Source: Lineus longissimus
Taxonomy: Eukaryota > Nemertea > Pilidiophora > Heteronemertea > Lineidae
Direction: 5' to 3'
Length of the DNA stretch: 64,000 bases
NCBI RefSeq assembly: GCF_910592395.1
Contig: NC_088318.1
Location: 7,502,349-7,566,348 of the forward strand
Numbering within the stretch: position 1 is the stretch's first letter; every line of letters begins with the position of its first letter. The notes beneath the pieces are model-generated. The model was not told the DNA's origin. It ran no database searches and saw nothing but the letters and a program-made list of their open reading frames with translations. Below are positions 19,243 through 31,017 of the stretch, piece by piece. Position numbers and translations under genes: made by a program.

Positions 19243-20262
19243 ATGCCGAGGACACATGGCTCAAGAGAACTTTCTGAGTATCAGAAAGGTCAGTTGATGT
19301 CATTGAAAGCTGCAGGGAGGAGTAATCGAAATGTGGCAAGGGAAATTGGTTGTTCTCATGCAACAGTGCAATTTTGGTGGACCCGCTTCCACAATGAAGG
19401 AAATCTTCATCGCCGAGAAAGTCCAGGTGCCCCAAAATGCACCACTGAACGAGAGGATAGACAGCTTGTTAGGCAATCGAGGATGCATCCGTTCAAAAAT
19501 GTGAAATCCTTAAGAAATGATGGGGGTTTGAGGGCCAGCCTTTCAACTGTTAAGCGGCGCCTCAGAGTGGCAGGACTAAACGGTTGCATTGCAGCACAGA
19601 AGGACAAACTAACTGATGCCCACAAGTTGAGCAGATACAACTTTGCAGTGGCTCATCAAGACTGGACTATTGAACATTGGCGTCAAGTTGCATTCACTGA
19701 ACAGAAGACTTTTGTCGTTGGAGATAATGGTCAAGTTTTCGTTCGCAGGCCAAAAGGCCAACGCTTTCATTCAGAATACATCAAAATTGTTCAAAGAAGT
19801 GGTAGATTCAGCGTGCCTGTCTGGGCATGGATGAATTCACGTGGAGACGGACAGATAGTGCGTATAAATGGGAGGTTTAACCAGAATCAGTATCTGCAAG
19901 TTCTTGCAGATCAGATGGACAACATTCATCATGCTTTTCCTGACAGACTTATTTATCAACAGGATAAAAGTCCAATACACACAGCTAGGCGTGTTGGACA
20001 GTGGCTTCGTGACCGGGAAATTGAAGTTTTGGACTGGTCTTCTAAAGGGGCTGACATGTCGCCAATTGAAAATGTTTGGTCAAAGGTTCAGAGAGATGTG
20101 GACTTTACAAATGTTACTAATCAGGATGAACTGTGGCTTGCTGTCGAGGAAAGTTGGAATCGTCTTCGTGAGGACCACGAGTATTGGGAGGGATTGGTTG
20201 TGTCACTTCCTGATAGAATGAGGGCTGTTATAGAATCTAGGGGTGACTGGACTAGGTTTTGA
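19243..20262 (+). CDS. Tc1-type transposase (DD34E)
   Basis: An intact 339-residue transposase starting MPRTHGSRELSEYQ. The N-terminal paired helix-turn-helix region includes KAAGRSNRNVAREIGCSHAT. In the catalytic domain the second D is in YQQDKSPIHTA and the E in MSPIENVWSKV, with 34 residues between them. At the first catalytic position, normally D in a SDE-type box, the sequence reads VAFTEQKTF, with glutamate in place of aspartate. That may abolish activity although the frame is open. Length and organisation are normal for Tc1. Confidence 0.92.
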   Translation: MPRTHGSRELSEYQKGQLMSLKAAGRSNRNVAREIGCSHATVQFWWTRFHNEGNLHRRESPGAPKCTTEREDRQLVRQSRMHPFKNVKSLRNDGGLRASLSTVKRRLRVAGLNGCIAAQKDKLTDAHKLSRYNFAVAHQDWTIEHWRQVAFTEQKTFVVGDNGQVFVRRPKGQRFHSEYIKIVQRSGRFSVPVWAWMNSRGDGQIVRINGRFNQNQYLQVLADQMDNIHHAFPDRLIYQQDKSPIHTARRVGQWLRDREIEVLDWSSKGADMSPIENVWSKVQRDVDFTNVTNQDELWLAVEESWNRLREDHEYWEGLVVSLPDRMRAVIESRGDWTRF

Positions 20263-20327
20263 ATAAACTGTTGTTGTATGGTGATAGTAAAGGTGGGGTA
20301 GAGACTAAGCACAGTAAAAAACCCCAC

Positions 20328-20586
20328 TATAGTCTGGTTCAATCTAGAGGTGAACCATTGGAATGCCAGTGTGGAACAGTCAATTTTGACCACAAGATTT
20401 TATTTGCATGTTACCCTTATGAAATGAACTTCTGGCTGAGAATAGTCCATGGGCCAATGTTTATTATTGAGCAAGGTCATCCGATTCATTATGCCATAAC
20501 ATGTAACCTTAATTATGTCATTATTGCCACACTCTAACCACAAACTACATTTCCAATGGTCCACCTCTAGGTTGAACCAGACTATA
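20328..20586. mobile_element. About 255-bp MITE inside the Tc1 3' region
   Basis: Inverted repeats of about 36 bp beginning TAGTCTGGTTCAA and including AGAGGTG and ACCATTGGAA bound an AT-rich, non-coding centre. TA dinucleotides flank 20330-20584, consistent with a Tc1/mariner-type MITE. It is either a later insertion or part of this Tc1 subfamily. Confidence 0.65.
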
Positions 20587-21185
20587 AACATCTTTAAAAA
20601 AGCCCGTGTAGATTTCCCAAGTTTAGGCCATGAATTACACTGAAAATAAATGCCAAGTTACAAAATAATTTCTCTCCATTTTCCTTTGAAAATAGCAGTT
20701 GTTATTCAATAAGACCATAATCTGATCAGCTTCTATTCAAGATGATCAATGAATGCAAAATAACCCATAAAAGGCCTCATTGGACCTTTGTTAATAGGGA
20801 AGTGGTGAAGCTTGAGGGGTCATCTCGGAGTGCTGTTCACTGAACACAGAAACAGAGTGCCAAAATCCCAACAAAGTTGCCATTTTCACGTTAAAAAATC
20901 AAATATTTTGAAAATGTTTGATGGTAATATCCATCTATGCAGTAACAAGAAGATGTTACAGGTGAAAATTTTCAGGAATTGCAGAGTTTAAGAAAATCTC
21001 AATTGGACCGGTAATCTTTGAACAACGACAAAACCGAAGTCCGCCCATTGATCAGAAAAATCATTTTGCCAAATGATGGACAAATGACCTAACTACCATG
21101 CATCAGAAATTGGTGAAAAAATATTGGGGAATAACGGAGTAATTTACAAATATCAGGTGGTTAATAACTTCTGACCGAGATTGTA

Positions 21186-21488
21186 CATGGCCGCTACACA
21201 CCGGAGATACATTCTTTCCTCCAGAAGAAATTTTTGAAAGGTACGACGACTGGAATGAAGGAGAATCCGATAGTTGTTTCCAGGAAGCTAAAATCCTCAT
21301 TTAGCAAGGAACTTTAGTTAACCACACGGCAGATTGCAGCCTATTTCAGCAGACTCTCTGCCAAGCAAAAGTGTGGCCATCACTTGGAAAAGGAGGTGGC
21401 AGATGATGAAGGGCATGAAGCTGCTGTTCGTGAAGTGTTGAATAGGAGAAGTCTGCGCATCAGAGTGATGAAGGAAGCAGGACTCTAA
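21186..21488 (+). CDS. Candidate last two exons of a host gene
   Basis: Coding-like sequence starts directly at the Tc1 edge: WPLHTGDTFFPPEEIFE up to an AAG|GTACGA donor at 21240/21241. A 109-bp putative intron ends in tatttcag (21349). The next segment keeps the frame and reads SAKQKCGHHLEKEVADDEG to VLNRRSLRIRVMKEAGL before TAA at 21486-21488. AATAAA follows at 21561. Splice signals, phase and the polyadenylation signal agree, but I do not recognise the protein. If real, the Tc1 insertion cut the gene. Confidence 0.35.
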
Positions 21489-23230
21489 CTTTGACCGCTA
21501 CGTAAGCCCATTGAGGTATAATGTAAAAGGCAGTCTAAGAGCATGAAGAGTACTTCAAACAATAAATTCAAGTGTCTCTGGTGTGATCTTATCTGTATTC
21601 ATGTAGCTTACTTGAAATTATGACGTATCTGTTTTGGTCAGAGGCTATTTTATATACGGGTACATAGTTGTTTTGTTTTGGTAATCAATTTGATGATAGA
21701 TTTACAGGTCTTTTTTTTACACTTCTCTTTGCTCACCTAAAAGTCATGAAGCTAGGTCTCTGGATTCAGGGTTTTTACATTGTATCATTTACAATCCAAT
21801 TTCACTCCTAAAAGATTGAAATTAGGGCCAGCGGAAAATATATCAATGTTTTAATCTCTAACGAATGATTGTTCATGTGCAATATTTTGTAATGCTACTA
21901 AATATGCCTGCACATGAAGATGAAATAATAAGTACATGCGTGCATTACCCCCCAGAAACCAGCTACATGCACATGAACTGCTTACTTTGAGTCTTTGCAG
22001 CAAGATACAGTAGTATAAATTCACATTTCCCTCCTCAGTGGCACTGCCGTAGGTAGATCTCCAAATGGACATCTGCTCTCTGATACCAGCTCTGTATTCA
22101 AGACTAGCTTGTTGTTCTTGAACGGAATCAAGATTGCCTTATTTCTAGGGAAAAAGGCACAATCAAAAGTCCACCATGGGCCACATCATGACATTGGGCA
22201 GATTGGGCAAACAATGTTTCCCAAGGCACAACCCTGACCCCCCCCCCCCCACCGGGCACCACCTATCAACTCTAAGCTATTTGTAAACACATGTCCCCAG
22301 TATTTTATGAAGGGCTTTACAGCTTGCCTAAGTGCTAATAGTAAAAAACTGGTCAGTTCTTCTCTTCACCGACAGGTGGCAGCACTTGTGAGATGATGAA
22401 AATGCTTCGAAAATGCCTCTTTTTTATCCATTCCAACGCTTTTCCTAAAGTACTTCCCAAAGATTTCTTTTTTGATTTTGGAATGTCCGGATGTGTGCTA
22501 CAGTATAAGCCATGCATTATCAATCGGCTCCCTGCGGCAATTTTGTTATGGGCGTTTCTCTTTGCCCATGGCAACAGGAGGCTGGGGGGGGGGGGGGGGG
22601 GTAAGGGTACCCCTAGGTCCAAATTCTCCCATACCAATGCATATATACTATTGGTCTTCCACTTAGGTAAGGTCGAATCATACCTAAGCAACATACCAAA
22701 GGGCAATTATATAGGGTTTATAGTTTTCCGTTGGTAGTGATTCATATTAACCCCTTTATTTCTATCTAAAAAATACTAAAATCGACCAAAATCCAACTTG
22801 AGCTATTTACTCAATAACCAGTGAACCTTTTGGGCTTATATTTTGCATGCTTTTATCACTTAATAGGAGGGACCTACACACCAAATTTCCACAAAATCCG
22901 TTGACCCCCACCTTATCACTTTCTTCATGGTCTACTCATGGATGGACTCACACTTAAGTTTTTCAGAAAAAGCCAACTAGTGGGCAAACTAAGAATCACT
23001 CTGCACCCAAAATGGAACTCGACCTAGATATCAGGGTCATATACATACATATGAAAAACGAAAAGGATCCGTCAAAAAGATGCTACAGCGCTGACAAGGG
23101 CACCAATAAGAAATCGGCCATTTTCCACCATTTGACCTAGCCGTGCCTGCTAGGGCCAAGCGTAATTTATACAATCACCAAAACTGCCAAAAGGTAAAAT
23201 GGTAAAATATGACCTTCATAATACCACCCA
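21489..23230. other. Unassigned non-coding DNA with homopolymer runs
   Basis: No gene recognised. There is a run of about 13 C at 22235 and a run of about 18 G at 22583, both flanked by ordinary sequence. The longest open frames have no family signature. Confidence 0.5.
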
Positions 23231-23439
23231 TTAGGGCCGTTTAGACGACAGAAAAAAGGCCCAATGAGATCCGATCGAATCCGAATGCGGTCTAAATTTC
23301 CCTGGTGTAAACGCCAACCGATCGGGTCTCATGTAGTCCCATCGGGTCTTCAAGTGGTCCACCTCTTTTGCTGGTTCCATCTGGGCTAATCCGGATGCAT
23401 TCAGATCAAATTTGGTCGTCTAAACGCGATCGGGCCTAA
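23231..23439. mobile_element. About 205-bp MITE (Harbinger-like ends)
   Basis: Ends are inverted: TTAGGGCCGTTTAGACGAC on the left and GTCGTCTAAACG..GGGCCTAA on the right. The interior has repeated gatcgggtc/gatccgatc-like blocks. TTA/TAA at the borders would fit PIF/Harbinger, but a direct target duplication is not certain. Confidence 0.55.
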
Positions 23440-23650
23440 TGCGGTCTCATCTGGACTAATTTATTTACCTACACGAATGCGTATTGGATTTGGTACTTCG
23501 GCAATACTTCCTTTCATTATAAATAAGTGTATTTTCTCGGGAATTAATGTCGTTTGGATTGTCAATGTCAGTTTTATAGTATTATCTCTTGGCTTATTTT
23601 CATTATTCCAATATGGTGAAAATTAACATATTGAAAACCAAAAACCTTGA

Positions 23651-23826
23651 TCAAGATTTCTTATCAGGACTGTCAATGTCTATATCCTCCTCACTGTTGC
23701 TCTCTATTTCCTGTTGCTTTATTACACGTTTCTTGTATTGCTCGAAACTAGATGTTGTCGCCCACCACTGATTCTGATTTATAGCTGAAGACGATTCTTC
23801 TTCACTAGACCAATCATCTTCTTCAT
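23651..23826 (-). CDS. Candidate terminal exon of a host gene (acidic C-terminus)
   Basis: On the minus strand a strong acceptor (cttttttctgtcctgcag) precedes an open segment of 58 codons to TGA at 23651-23653. It is highly acidic and serine-rich, with DEEDDWSSEEESSS, NQWWATTSSFEQYKKRV and SNSEEDIDIDSPDKK. The composition resembles tails of nuclear proteins. A possible polyadenylation signal, in minus sense, lies near 23461. No family is recognised and no upstream exon was found. Confidence 0.4.
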
Positions 23827-25690
23827 CTGCAGGACAGAAAAAAGATGTTTGGAGGGTTAAATGGTTTTGTTCATTTAGTATATACACAATAAGGAGGAGG
23901 ACACCGATAAGTTTTAGGTAAAGTTTTTGCATAAGCGTGCCGGTCAGGGAGCTTCGCTTATCTTGTTGCACACATAACCAGCTGAAGGTTATGACAATTA
24001 CTAGTTGCAGTGGTTCCATGGACTGTGGGAACCCAGTAGATGCACGGTCACAACCAAGTAGACAACCGGTAAATGCAATCTAGACCTTAACATCTTATCA
24101 TTCAAGGTTTAGGGCGAGACAAAGCAGTCCAGTTAATGCTTGGTTTACTTTTAGTTTAATCGTTTATCAGTCAAATATATATTACACATATGTATGATTA
24201 GACTGGGCCGAAGCAGATCAGTAGAACAAGACAGAAAATCTATTCAGTAATGTTCCAACCCCCCCCCCCCCCCCCGAGATCAGATCCATGATCACGCCCA
24301 TGGCCTGCATGCAAGAAATAAACCTGATCACTGACCTCCCAGTAAGGTCTTCTATGGCACTTTTTATCAGATACATTAATTCCATACTAACGATGACAAA
24401 CAAACAAAATAAGATGAAAAGTTGTGGTCTAGTGGTTCTGGTGCCAGAATTGGTGTGGTAACTTGTAATAACTAGAGGCACTACACTGCGTTTGATGGCA
24501 AACGCTAGGATATCCACACTTTGGTGAATTCCGTTTGATGGATTTGTTATGGAATGGAATGGAATAGTAAAGAAGGAAGCTGAGAGTACACAAAGGTTGC
24601 CTAATGATGTTGTGTGAATTTACAAGATTATTCCCGGATGAGAGGTGTGTGTGGATGAGAGATTTTGAATGAATGTGATGAATGCATACATTAGAAGGAT
24701 CTCAAAAGGTTATTCATTTCCAATGCCTCCAGAAGAATAGGTTTGGCAATGGCCTTACAGAAAGATGTTTGAGTGATAAAGTTGTTGTTTATCGTTACCA
24801 TTTAATCTTAACCTCATTATTTATTCAAAGTATAAGGGAAAGTTTGATTGGATTTCCTTCAATTATTATCTTGGGTATACACACTGTGTACAAGCACATC
24901 ATAAGAAGAGCCTGCTATACTAACACAAAGTACATTCCAATGGCCCAATTCTCTGTTGTATAGGGTGGACAAGTGCACATATTAATGCCGACGGGGCATA
25001 GCCCATTCAAAAATAGCTGATTCGAATTGAAATACCCTTTCATAACATAAGAATGTGATGGACTCTACTTCCGGGAGATATAGCATGCTCCATTGTACAC
25101 TGTGATAATAGTCTATTTATATAGCGAGAGACTGCCGCTACATTGGGTATGTTATCTATTTCTATAGCGAGAGACCGCTTATGGGTTATACAGATATCAA
25201 ACTTGCAATGTCAAGGGCAAGTTCGATAATGGCTTATCTCGGGTAATTTTTGGGTTTAAGGTCACAGGGTCAAAGGTCATCCGCCAGTCGACCATCTTAA
25301 ATGCGAGATACGCGATTATCAAACTTGCCTTTGATATTCACCCCATACACATGCATGCCAAATATGAAATGTTCACATGAACTCATTAAGTATATAGAGA
25401 GGTCACAAGGCATTTCTAAGAGACTCACAACAAAATGGCCACCCGTCAGCCATCTTGAATGTGAGATAAGCCATTATCAAACTTGGCCCACCTTGGACAA
25501 CCAGTAATTGCCGTCTTGACCTTTGATCAGGGACAACCAACCAGTTTCAGAGTGCAAGTCAAGGACCAAGCCCGCATTGATAGACAATTAAAACTTAAAA
25601 TACACACTGATATTTTTGAGTTTAGTTTTACAGGGAAAAAGAATGAAATACTAGAATCAACTGGTTCTTCTGATGATCGTGCAGGTGAGC
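23827..25690. other. Unassigned non-coding DNA
   Basis: No gene recognised. It holds a run of about 16 C at 24260 and a short ggaatggaatggaat repeat at 24550. Two inverted copies of a segment containing gataatggcttatctc lie at about 25209-25241 and 25455-25488, probably a fragment of a dispersed repeat. Confidence 0.5.
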
Positions 25691-25695
25691 ACTGA

Positions 25696-26291
25696 TGTTG
25701 GATGGGAGGTGCGAGCCGTTTGTTAGAGCTCTCTCTCTCTGTAACAGTTTGTTAAATCTATAAATAGATTCATCATTTATGTAGCGCTGTCTGGCGTTTG
25801 TTGATGTAATTAAACGCTTCATGTCTACTCGAATCATGGCGTCACATTGCTACATGATACCAGAAGAAACATGAAAATCTCCGATTTTAGAAGCCATCCG
25901 AGTAAGTAAAGCCAGCAAGCTGCAAGCCATAAAGCCCCTGCAACCCCTGCAGTTGAGTTGTGGTAATGTTTCCGATGCCTGTGCCAAATTTAGCGAGCAG
26001 TTTGTGTGGTATATTTCGGCCATAGATGCCGAGGCAGCAACTGACGCCAGGAAAATAGGGCTACTCTTAACAGTGGCCTGGCCAGAAGCCCAAGAACTCT
26101 ACTGGACGTTTGTATACGCTGAGGCAGAGAACAAGACAGTATATCAGACTGTCCATGACAAGTTTAAGGTGTTCTTCACGCCCAAGAAGAACAAAACATA
26201 TGAACAATTTGAGTTCCGTACGAGAGAACAACAAGATTGTGAATCTTTTGAACAATTTTTGACTGACCTTAGAAACAAGGCAGACAGCTGA
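25696..26291 (+). mobile_element. LTR retrotransposon fragment: 5' LTR, PBS and partial gag
   Basis: A 159-bp LTR (25696-25854) begins TGTTGGATGGGAGG and ends CATTGCTACA, with a TATA-like box (ctataaatag) at about 25757. It is followed directly by the primer-binding-like TGATACCAGAAGAAAC. A gag frame (about 25950-26291) contains YTVHDKFKVFF-like and TYEQFEFRTREQQDCESF segments characteristic of gypsy gag proteins and stops after NKADS. Nothing of pol follows, so this is a 3'-truncated copy. Confidence 0.75.
25953..26291 (+). pseudogene. Gypsy-type gag fragment
   Basis: A 112-codon open stretch with EFRTREQQDCESFEQFLTDL, a segment typical of the gypsy gag capsid region. It starts shortly after the LTR at 25696-25854 and ends at a TGA at 26289. 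Zinc knuckles and protease are missing. The matching LTR and primer-binding site argue for a truncated retroelement rather than a domesticated gene. Confidence 0.7.
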
Positions 26292-28404
26292 TTTACCAAT
26301 GGCAGGGCTGTCATTTATTGGAAATGGCTGGCATTTGTTGACATTAGCTGGAAATTTAAAATTCTGCATGCGACTGTATCCTCAGGATTGTCATTTGTTG
26401 TCATTTGTTGTCATTTATTGGAAATAGCTGGCATTTGTTGACATTAGTTCGAAATTTAAAATTCAGTTTGTGACCAGGTTAGTTCTCTGCGACTAGGTTG
26501 AATCGATCAGAGCGCTGCACACTAATTAACAAATGCTTTTTGTCACTCAACAGTGACCTATGATGATTGTGATATGCAACAAGAATATCTCTTGTCTTTG
26601 AGTACGACCGGTAATCGGTGGGTTTTGATTTTGCTGATTGCAATATTGTCACTTGCACCTGCGATGATCACTGCAGACAGGCAATTTTTTCACATGCAAA
26701 CATGATTGCAGGTTGATTTTGCTTGATCCCTGGTCATGTGATTTCTAATTCAATTCAATTGTCGGCATCTACAATTTTTGTCACACAGAAACATGATTAG
26801 AGGTTGCCGGTTGATTTTGCTTCCAACATAGATAGCTCGGATGACCAATTCTTGTTGCGGGTACCTGAAATTATCTATGCAAACAAGTGATTTATGTCAC
26901 TTGCAAACATGATCACAGGTTGCAGCAACTACCAGACGCTGTAGCATTATCAAGTTTTGAGCAAATACCGCTGACCTTATCCCTTAGTTTTCTGACACGA
27001 TCTTGTCACACTGTTATAATGTAAATCTATCATTCATGGTGTGCGTTGACCATTGACTTACACCAGCATAAGAGGCTCATCATATAAAACGTAAAATTAT
27101 TGCTTCACTGAGGCTCCTTGCGGACACCTCTGCCAGGCGGACACTTCCACATTACGGATATGTCAGTTCAAGCAATTTTTCCTAAGTCATTTCCAATATC
27201 AGAAACCTCTGTAGGGCGAATACCTCTCTACTCCACATACAGTTTGGGGCATTTTTTGGGTGGACCCTTTGGAGAGAAGGACATAGTATTTTTTGCATGA
27301 CACTCCTCCTGATCTTGCGGATGGTTAGTTGCCACGTGATCTGGGTTGGAGTGCCCCTCAATGCTGACTGGCGTTGACAGGGCTCAATGCCTGTCCTGGA
27401 GGCAGCAATGTGGTGAGGTCATGACGTCATTTACATCGTAGCTAATTGTGATCAGTTGATACTATGACGTCATAGACGATCACCAACAGAAAAAACTTGC
27501 CTCTCGTTTAATAATATAGATAGTGCCAAGTATTTACATTGTATTTCTAGACTCATAAGTTTGAGGATCATTGATTGACCAGATTACTTGTAGGCCGAAA
27601 CATTCATTGTTCTAGGTCGTTGTGACATGCAACTTCAGGTGATATAATCTTCTGTGAAATATATCCGACTCCAAAGAAAGTCTACCTTGTCTATTCACTC
27701 TGCTGATGTTGTGCGTGCACATGGGTAGAAACGTGTAACCACGTGTAACGAGTAAGGCCGTGCAGATTACTCACAGAAAAGACACATCATTATCAGGTAT
27801 TTGGTAGACTGGGGTCCTCTACTAAAGACAGGTAGATAGGAACTAAATTTTCTGAGTGATTGGCCATTTGGAATTTAAATTTATTTCTATTATTAAATGA
27901 GAGAAGACCACAACTCTATGCCATCCAACGAGATTTTAGGAACTATGTAATCAGGGACAAGGTGCGCACGATCGTGATGAACAAACCTGTGACATTCAGC
28001 TCTTGCCCTGGAAGGCTGGCACCTTTAAACACTAGAAAAATCATCAACCATTCTTGATAACCACCATCGAAGTTTTAACTAACTGGTCGTGATAAGCATG
28101 GCAACTAGACTTGAAAATTGTTGTTGTCTACTATTGACACCTCAGATTTTCTTCACGCAAATGGATACAATTTAGGATTTTGTAAAAAGTACATAAATAC
28201 ATAACGGCCCCCCTGGCAGCAATATTGGTTATCAGATTTGAATGAGGGATGTTCTAGAGAGTACATAGATATTAATTTTGGTTGCAATCCAATTAATAGT
28301 TTCAGAGTAATTGGACTTTGTTTTAGAATAGAGAGACCCTAGATGTCTACACAAGTTTAGAACCTTCAAATTCAAATAGAAACAAACCTGCCACCTATTG
28401 GTGA
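26292..28404. other. Unassigned DNA with decayed short repeats
   Basis: No gene recognised. A segment of about 65 bp with tcatttattggaaat and catttgttgacatta occurs twice (26310-26366 and 26400-26466). Three degenerate copies of a motif around aaacatgattgcaggttg lie at about 26695, 26787 and 26900. Confidence 0.5.
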
Positions 28405-28699
28405 TTTAGCGAACTTTGAAAAGTAGGTCAAATCAAATCCCCACATGATATGTGATGTATCCTTTCTAGGAGCACCTCCCAAAAGATGTAATGAAAATCC
28501 AACCAAAATCACGGGTCATTGCATGTTTTATGCTTTTGCATGTGGCCAAACCAAGTATAAGTTTGGAACGAAATTTGGAGTGAAGTGCCCTAGGGCCCAA
28601 GTCCAGACCTCAAGTGGTTACGAAACATGCCGCGCTAATATACGGCCGAAGCCGACGACGGACACCACATCATCGCATAGGCTCACGAGGTGAGCAAAA
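28405..28699 (+). repeat. Pearl/HINE-like element, 3' part
   Basis: Part of a core unit (gaaaagtaggtcaaatc ... gatatgtgatgtatcc) followed by a cgacgacgg tract and a terminal hairpin GGCTCACgagGTGAGC. The end is the same kind as in the other elements between 29 and 40 kb. Confidence 0.6.
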
Positions 28700-29082
28700 T
28701 ATAACCAACCTCAAGGCATGTCCAGACTACCCTTTTTATAATTATTAGATTCCTAATGTGTCCCAATTCAATTGGTGCTAACTTATAACTTAACTTATGG
28801 ATATTTTGATATTAATAATAATAATATTGAGTTCTTATATAGTCCAGACCTCAAGTGGTTACGAAACATGCCGCGCTAATATACGGCCGAAGCCGACGAC
28901 GGACACCACATCATCGCATAGGCTCACGAGGTGAGCAAAATATAACCAACCTCAAGGCATGTCCAGACTACCCTTTTTATAATTATTAGATTCCTAATGT
29001 GTCCCAATTCAATTGGTGCTAACTTATAACTTAACTTATGGATATTTTGATATTAATAATAATAATATTGAGTTCTTATATA
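28601..29082. repeat. Perfect 241-bp tandem duplication
   Basis: 28601-28841 and 28842-29082 appear identical base for base. The unit includes the 3' hairpin of the pearl-like element and its flank with ataataataata. Two identical copies of this length mean a very recent duplication or an assembly artefact. Confidence 0.92.
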
Positions 29083-29388
29083 GTGCCATGTTTGCCTGAT
29101 CAAAGCACTTTTGGGATATCATATTATTGAATTCGGGGTAAATATCCGGAAATAAGAAGAGCTCCCACGATTTCTTGTTTTTGACTTGAAAATTCAAAGC
29201 TACTGGCTTCCTGTCTCAGTGTAATGCATGATGGGAAAGGTCAGGTCAGGAGAGCACATGATGGATTTCCAAATGCCAGCTTTTACCAACAACTGCCAGA
29301 CAGGTTGAATTTGAAATTTCCAGCTAATTCCAGGTTTTTTATCTAATGGTAAAGTAACAAAGATTTCCAGCGTTTTATGAAAATGAAA

Positions 29389-31017
29389 TGGCCAGGGGCC
29401 ATTGTGCTCACCGTATAGATAATTGCTGCTTTGGAATTCATCCAGGTTAAGAAACATTGTACATGTATAGAATATAGGTCAAACCAAAGTCGGTATGACA
29501 TGTGATGTATCGTTGCTTGGAGTAAGTACCATAAGAATATCATCAAAAACAAGTCACTAGTAAACGAGATATTGCACTTTTTACCTATTTTACCTTTTTG
29601 CCTCCTGGTGGCCAAGTTGAGTACCAGATCAGATCGAAATTCGGTGTCCGAGGTTATGTTATGTAGGGAGTCATGTGTACCAAATTTCAACTTCATAGCT
29701 TTAGTGGTTAAGAAACTTGCCATAGTTACACTCAAACGACCAATTTACACCATTTGACCTCTGTGACCTTGAAAAGCAGGTCAGATCAAAAACTCATATG
29801 ATATGTGATGTATCCTTGCTAGGAGAACCTACCATAAAAATTTTATTGAAAACGATTCACTAATAAGCGAGATATCACACTTTCTAGGTTTTCACTTTTG
29901 GTCCCCTGGTGGCCAAGTCGAGAATCAGACCGGACTGAAATTCAGGGTTAGAGGTCACCTGACCTAGGAGGTCCTTTGTACAAAGTCTCAAGATCATAGC
30001 CTCAGGGGTTAAGAAACGTGCTGTAGTTACGCTCAAATGGCCAGTTTACGCCATTTGACCTCTGTGACCTTGACAAGTACGTCAAATCAAAAACCCGTAT
30101 CATATGTGATGCATCCTTGCTAAGAGTATCTAACATAAAAAAAATTACAAAAAACTAATCAGTAATAAGCGAGATAAGGCACTATTCAAATTTTTGGTTT
30201 TGGCCCCCTGGTGGCCAAGTTAAGAATCAGACTGAACCGAAAATCAGTGTCACAGGTCATCTGACCTAGGGGGTCATGTGTACCAAGTTTAAAGTTCATA
30301 GCTTTAGTGGTTAAGAAACGTGCCATAGTTACACACAAACGGCCAATTCACTACATTTGACCTCTGTGACCATGAAAATAAGGTCAAATCAAAAACCCGT
30401 ACGATATGTGATGTATCCTTGCTCTGAGTACCTACCATAACAATAAAATTGAAAACAAGTCCCTATTAAGCGAGATATTGCACTTTTTACCTTTTTTAGT
30501 TTTGGCCCCCTGGTGGCCATGTCGAGAATCAGATCAGACTGAAATTCGGTGTCAGATGTTATATGATGTAGGGAGTCATGTGTATCAAATTTCAAGTTCA
30601 TAGCTTTATTGGTCAAGAAACGTGCCACAGTTACACTCAGACGGCAAATTTATGCCATTTGACCTCTGTGACCTTGAAAAGTAAGTCAAATCAAAAACAC
30701 GTATGATATGTGATATATCCTTGCTAGGAGAACCTACCATAAAAATTTCATCAAAAACAAATCACTAATAAGTGAGATATCACACTATTTATGTTTTCAG
30801 TTTTGGACCACTAGTGGCCAAGTCAAGAATCAGACCGGACTGAAATTCAGTGTCAAAGGTCATCTGACTTAGGGGGTCATGCATACAAAGTTGTGAGTCA
30901 ATAGCCATAGCGGTTAAGAAACGTGCCACTGTTTTAGAAATAGGATATGACGACGACGACGGTTGACAGACGCCGGACGGCGGACGATGGACACTGCGGT
31001 GTTGTATAGACTCCCAT
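29389..31017 (+). repeat. Pearl/HINE-like element, core repeat array 1
   Basis: Starts with the palindrome TGGCCAGGGGCCA and GCTCACCGTA. It has about five core units with a period near 301 bp, as shown by gacctctgtgacc at about 29756, 30056, 30358 and 30659. It ends in a gacgacgacgg-rich tract and gtatagactccc. The layout of 5' end, tandem core, microsatellite and 3' end matches pearl elements of bivalves, which have been grouped with Helentron-associated HINEs. No protein is encoded. Confidence 0.65.

Larger units (their letters stand above)
18627..21185 (+). mobile_element. Tc1-type DNA transposon with about 370-bp TIRs
   Basis: The element spans 18629-21183, flanked by TA duplications (18627-18628 and 21184-21185). 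The inverted repeats begin CAATCTCGGTCAGAAG and run 18629-18996 and 20814-21183, with only a few differences. A single transposase gene lies inside. Such long TIRs are unusual for plain Tc1, and the close TIR identity suggests recent activity. A small MITE sits in the 3' untranslated part. Confidence 0.92.

Noticed and set aside
25696-26291. Domesticated gag-derived host gene
   Set aside because: A typical LTR and primer-binding site lie directly upstream, so a truncated retroelement is simpler.
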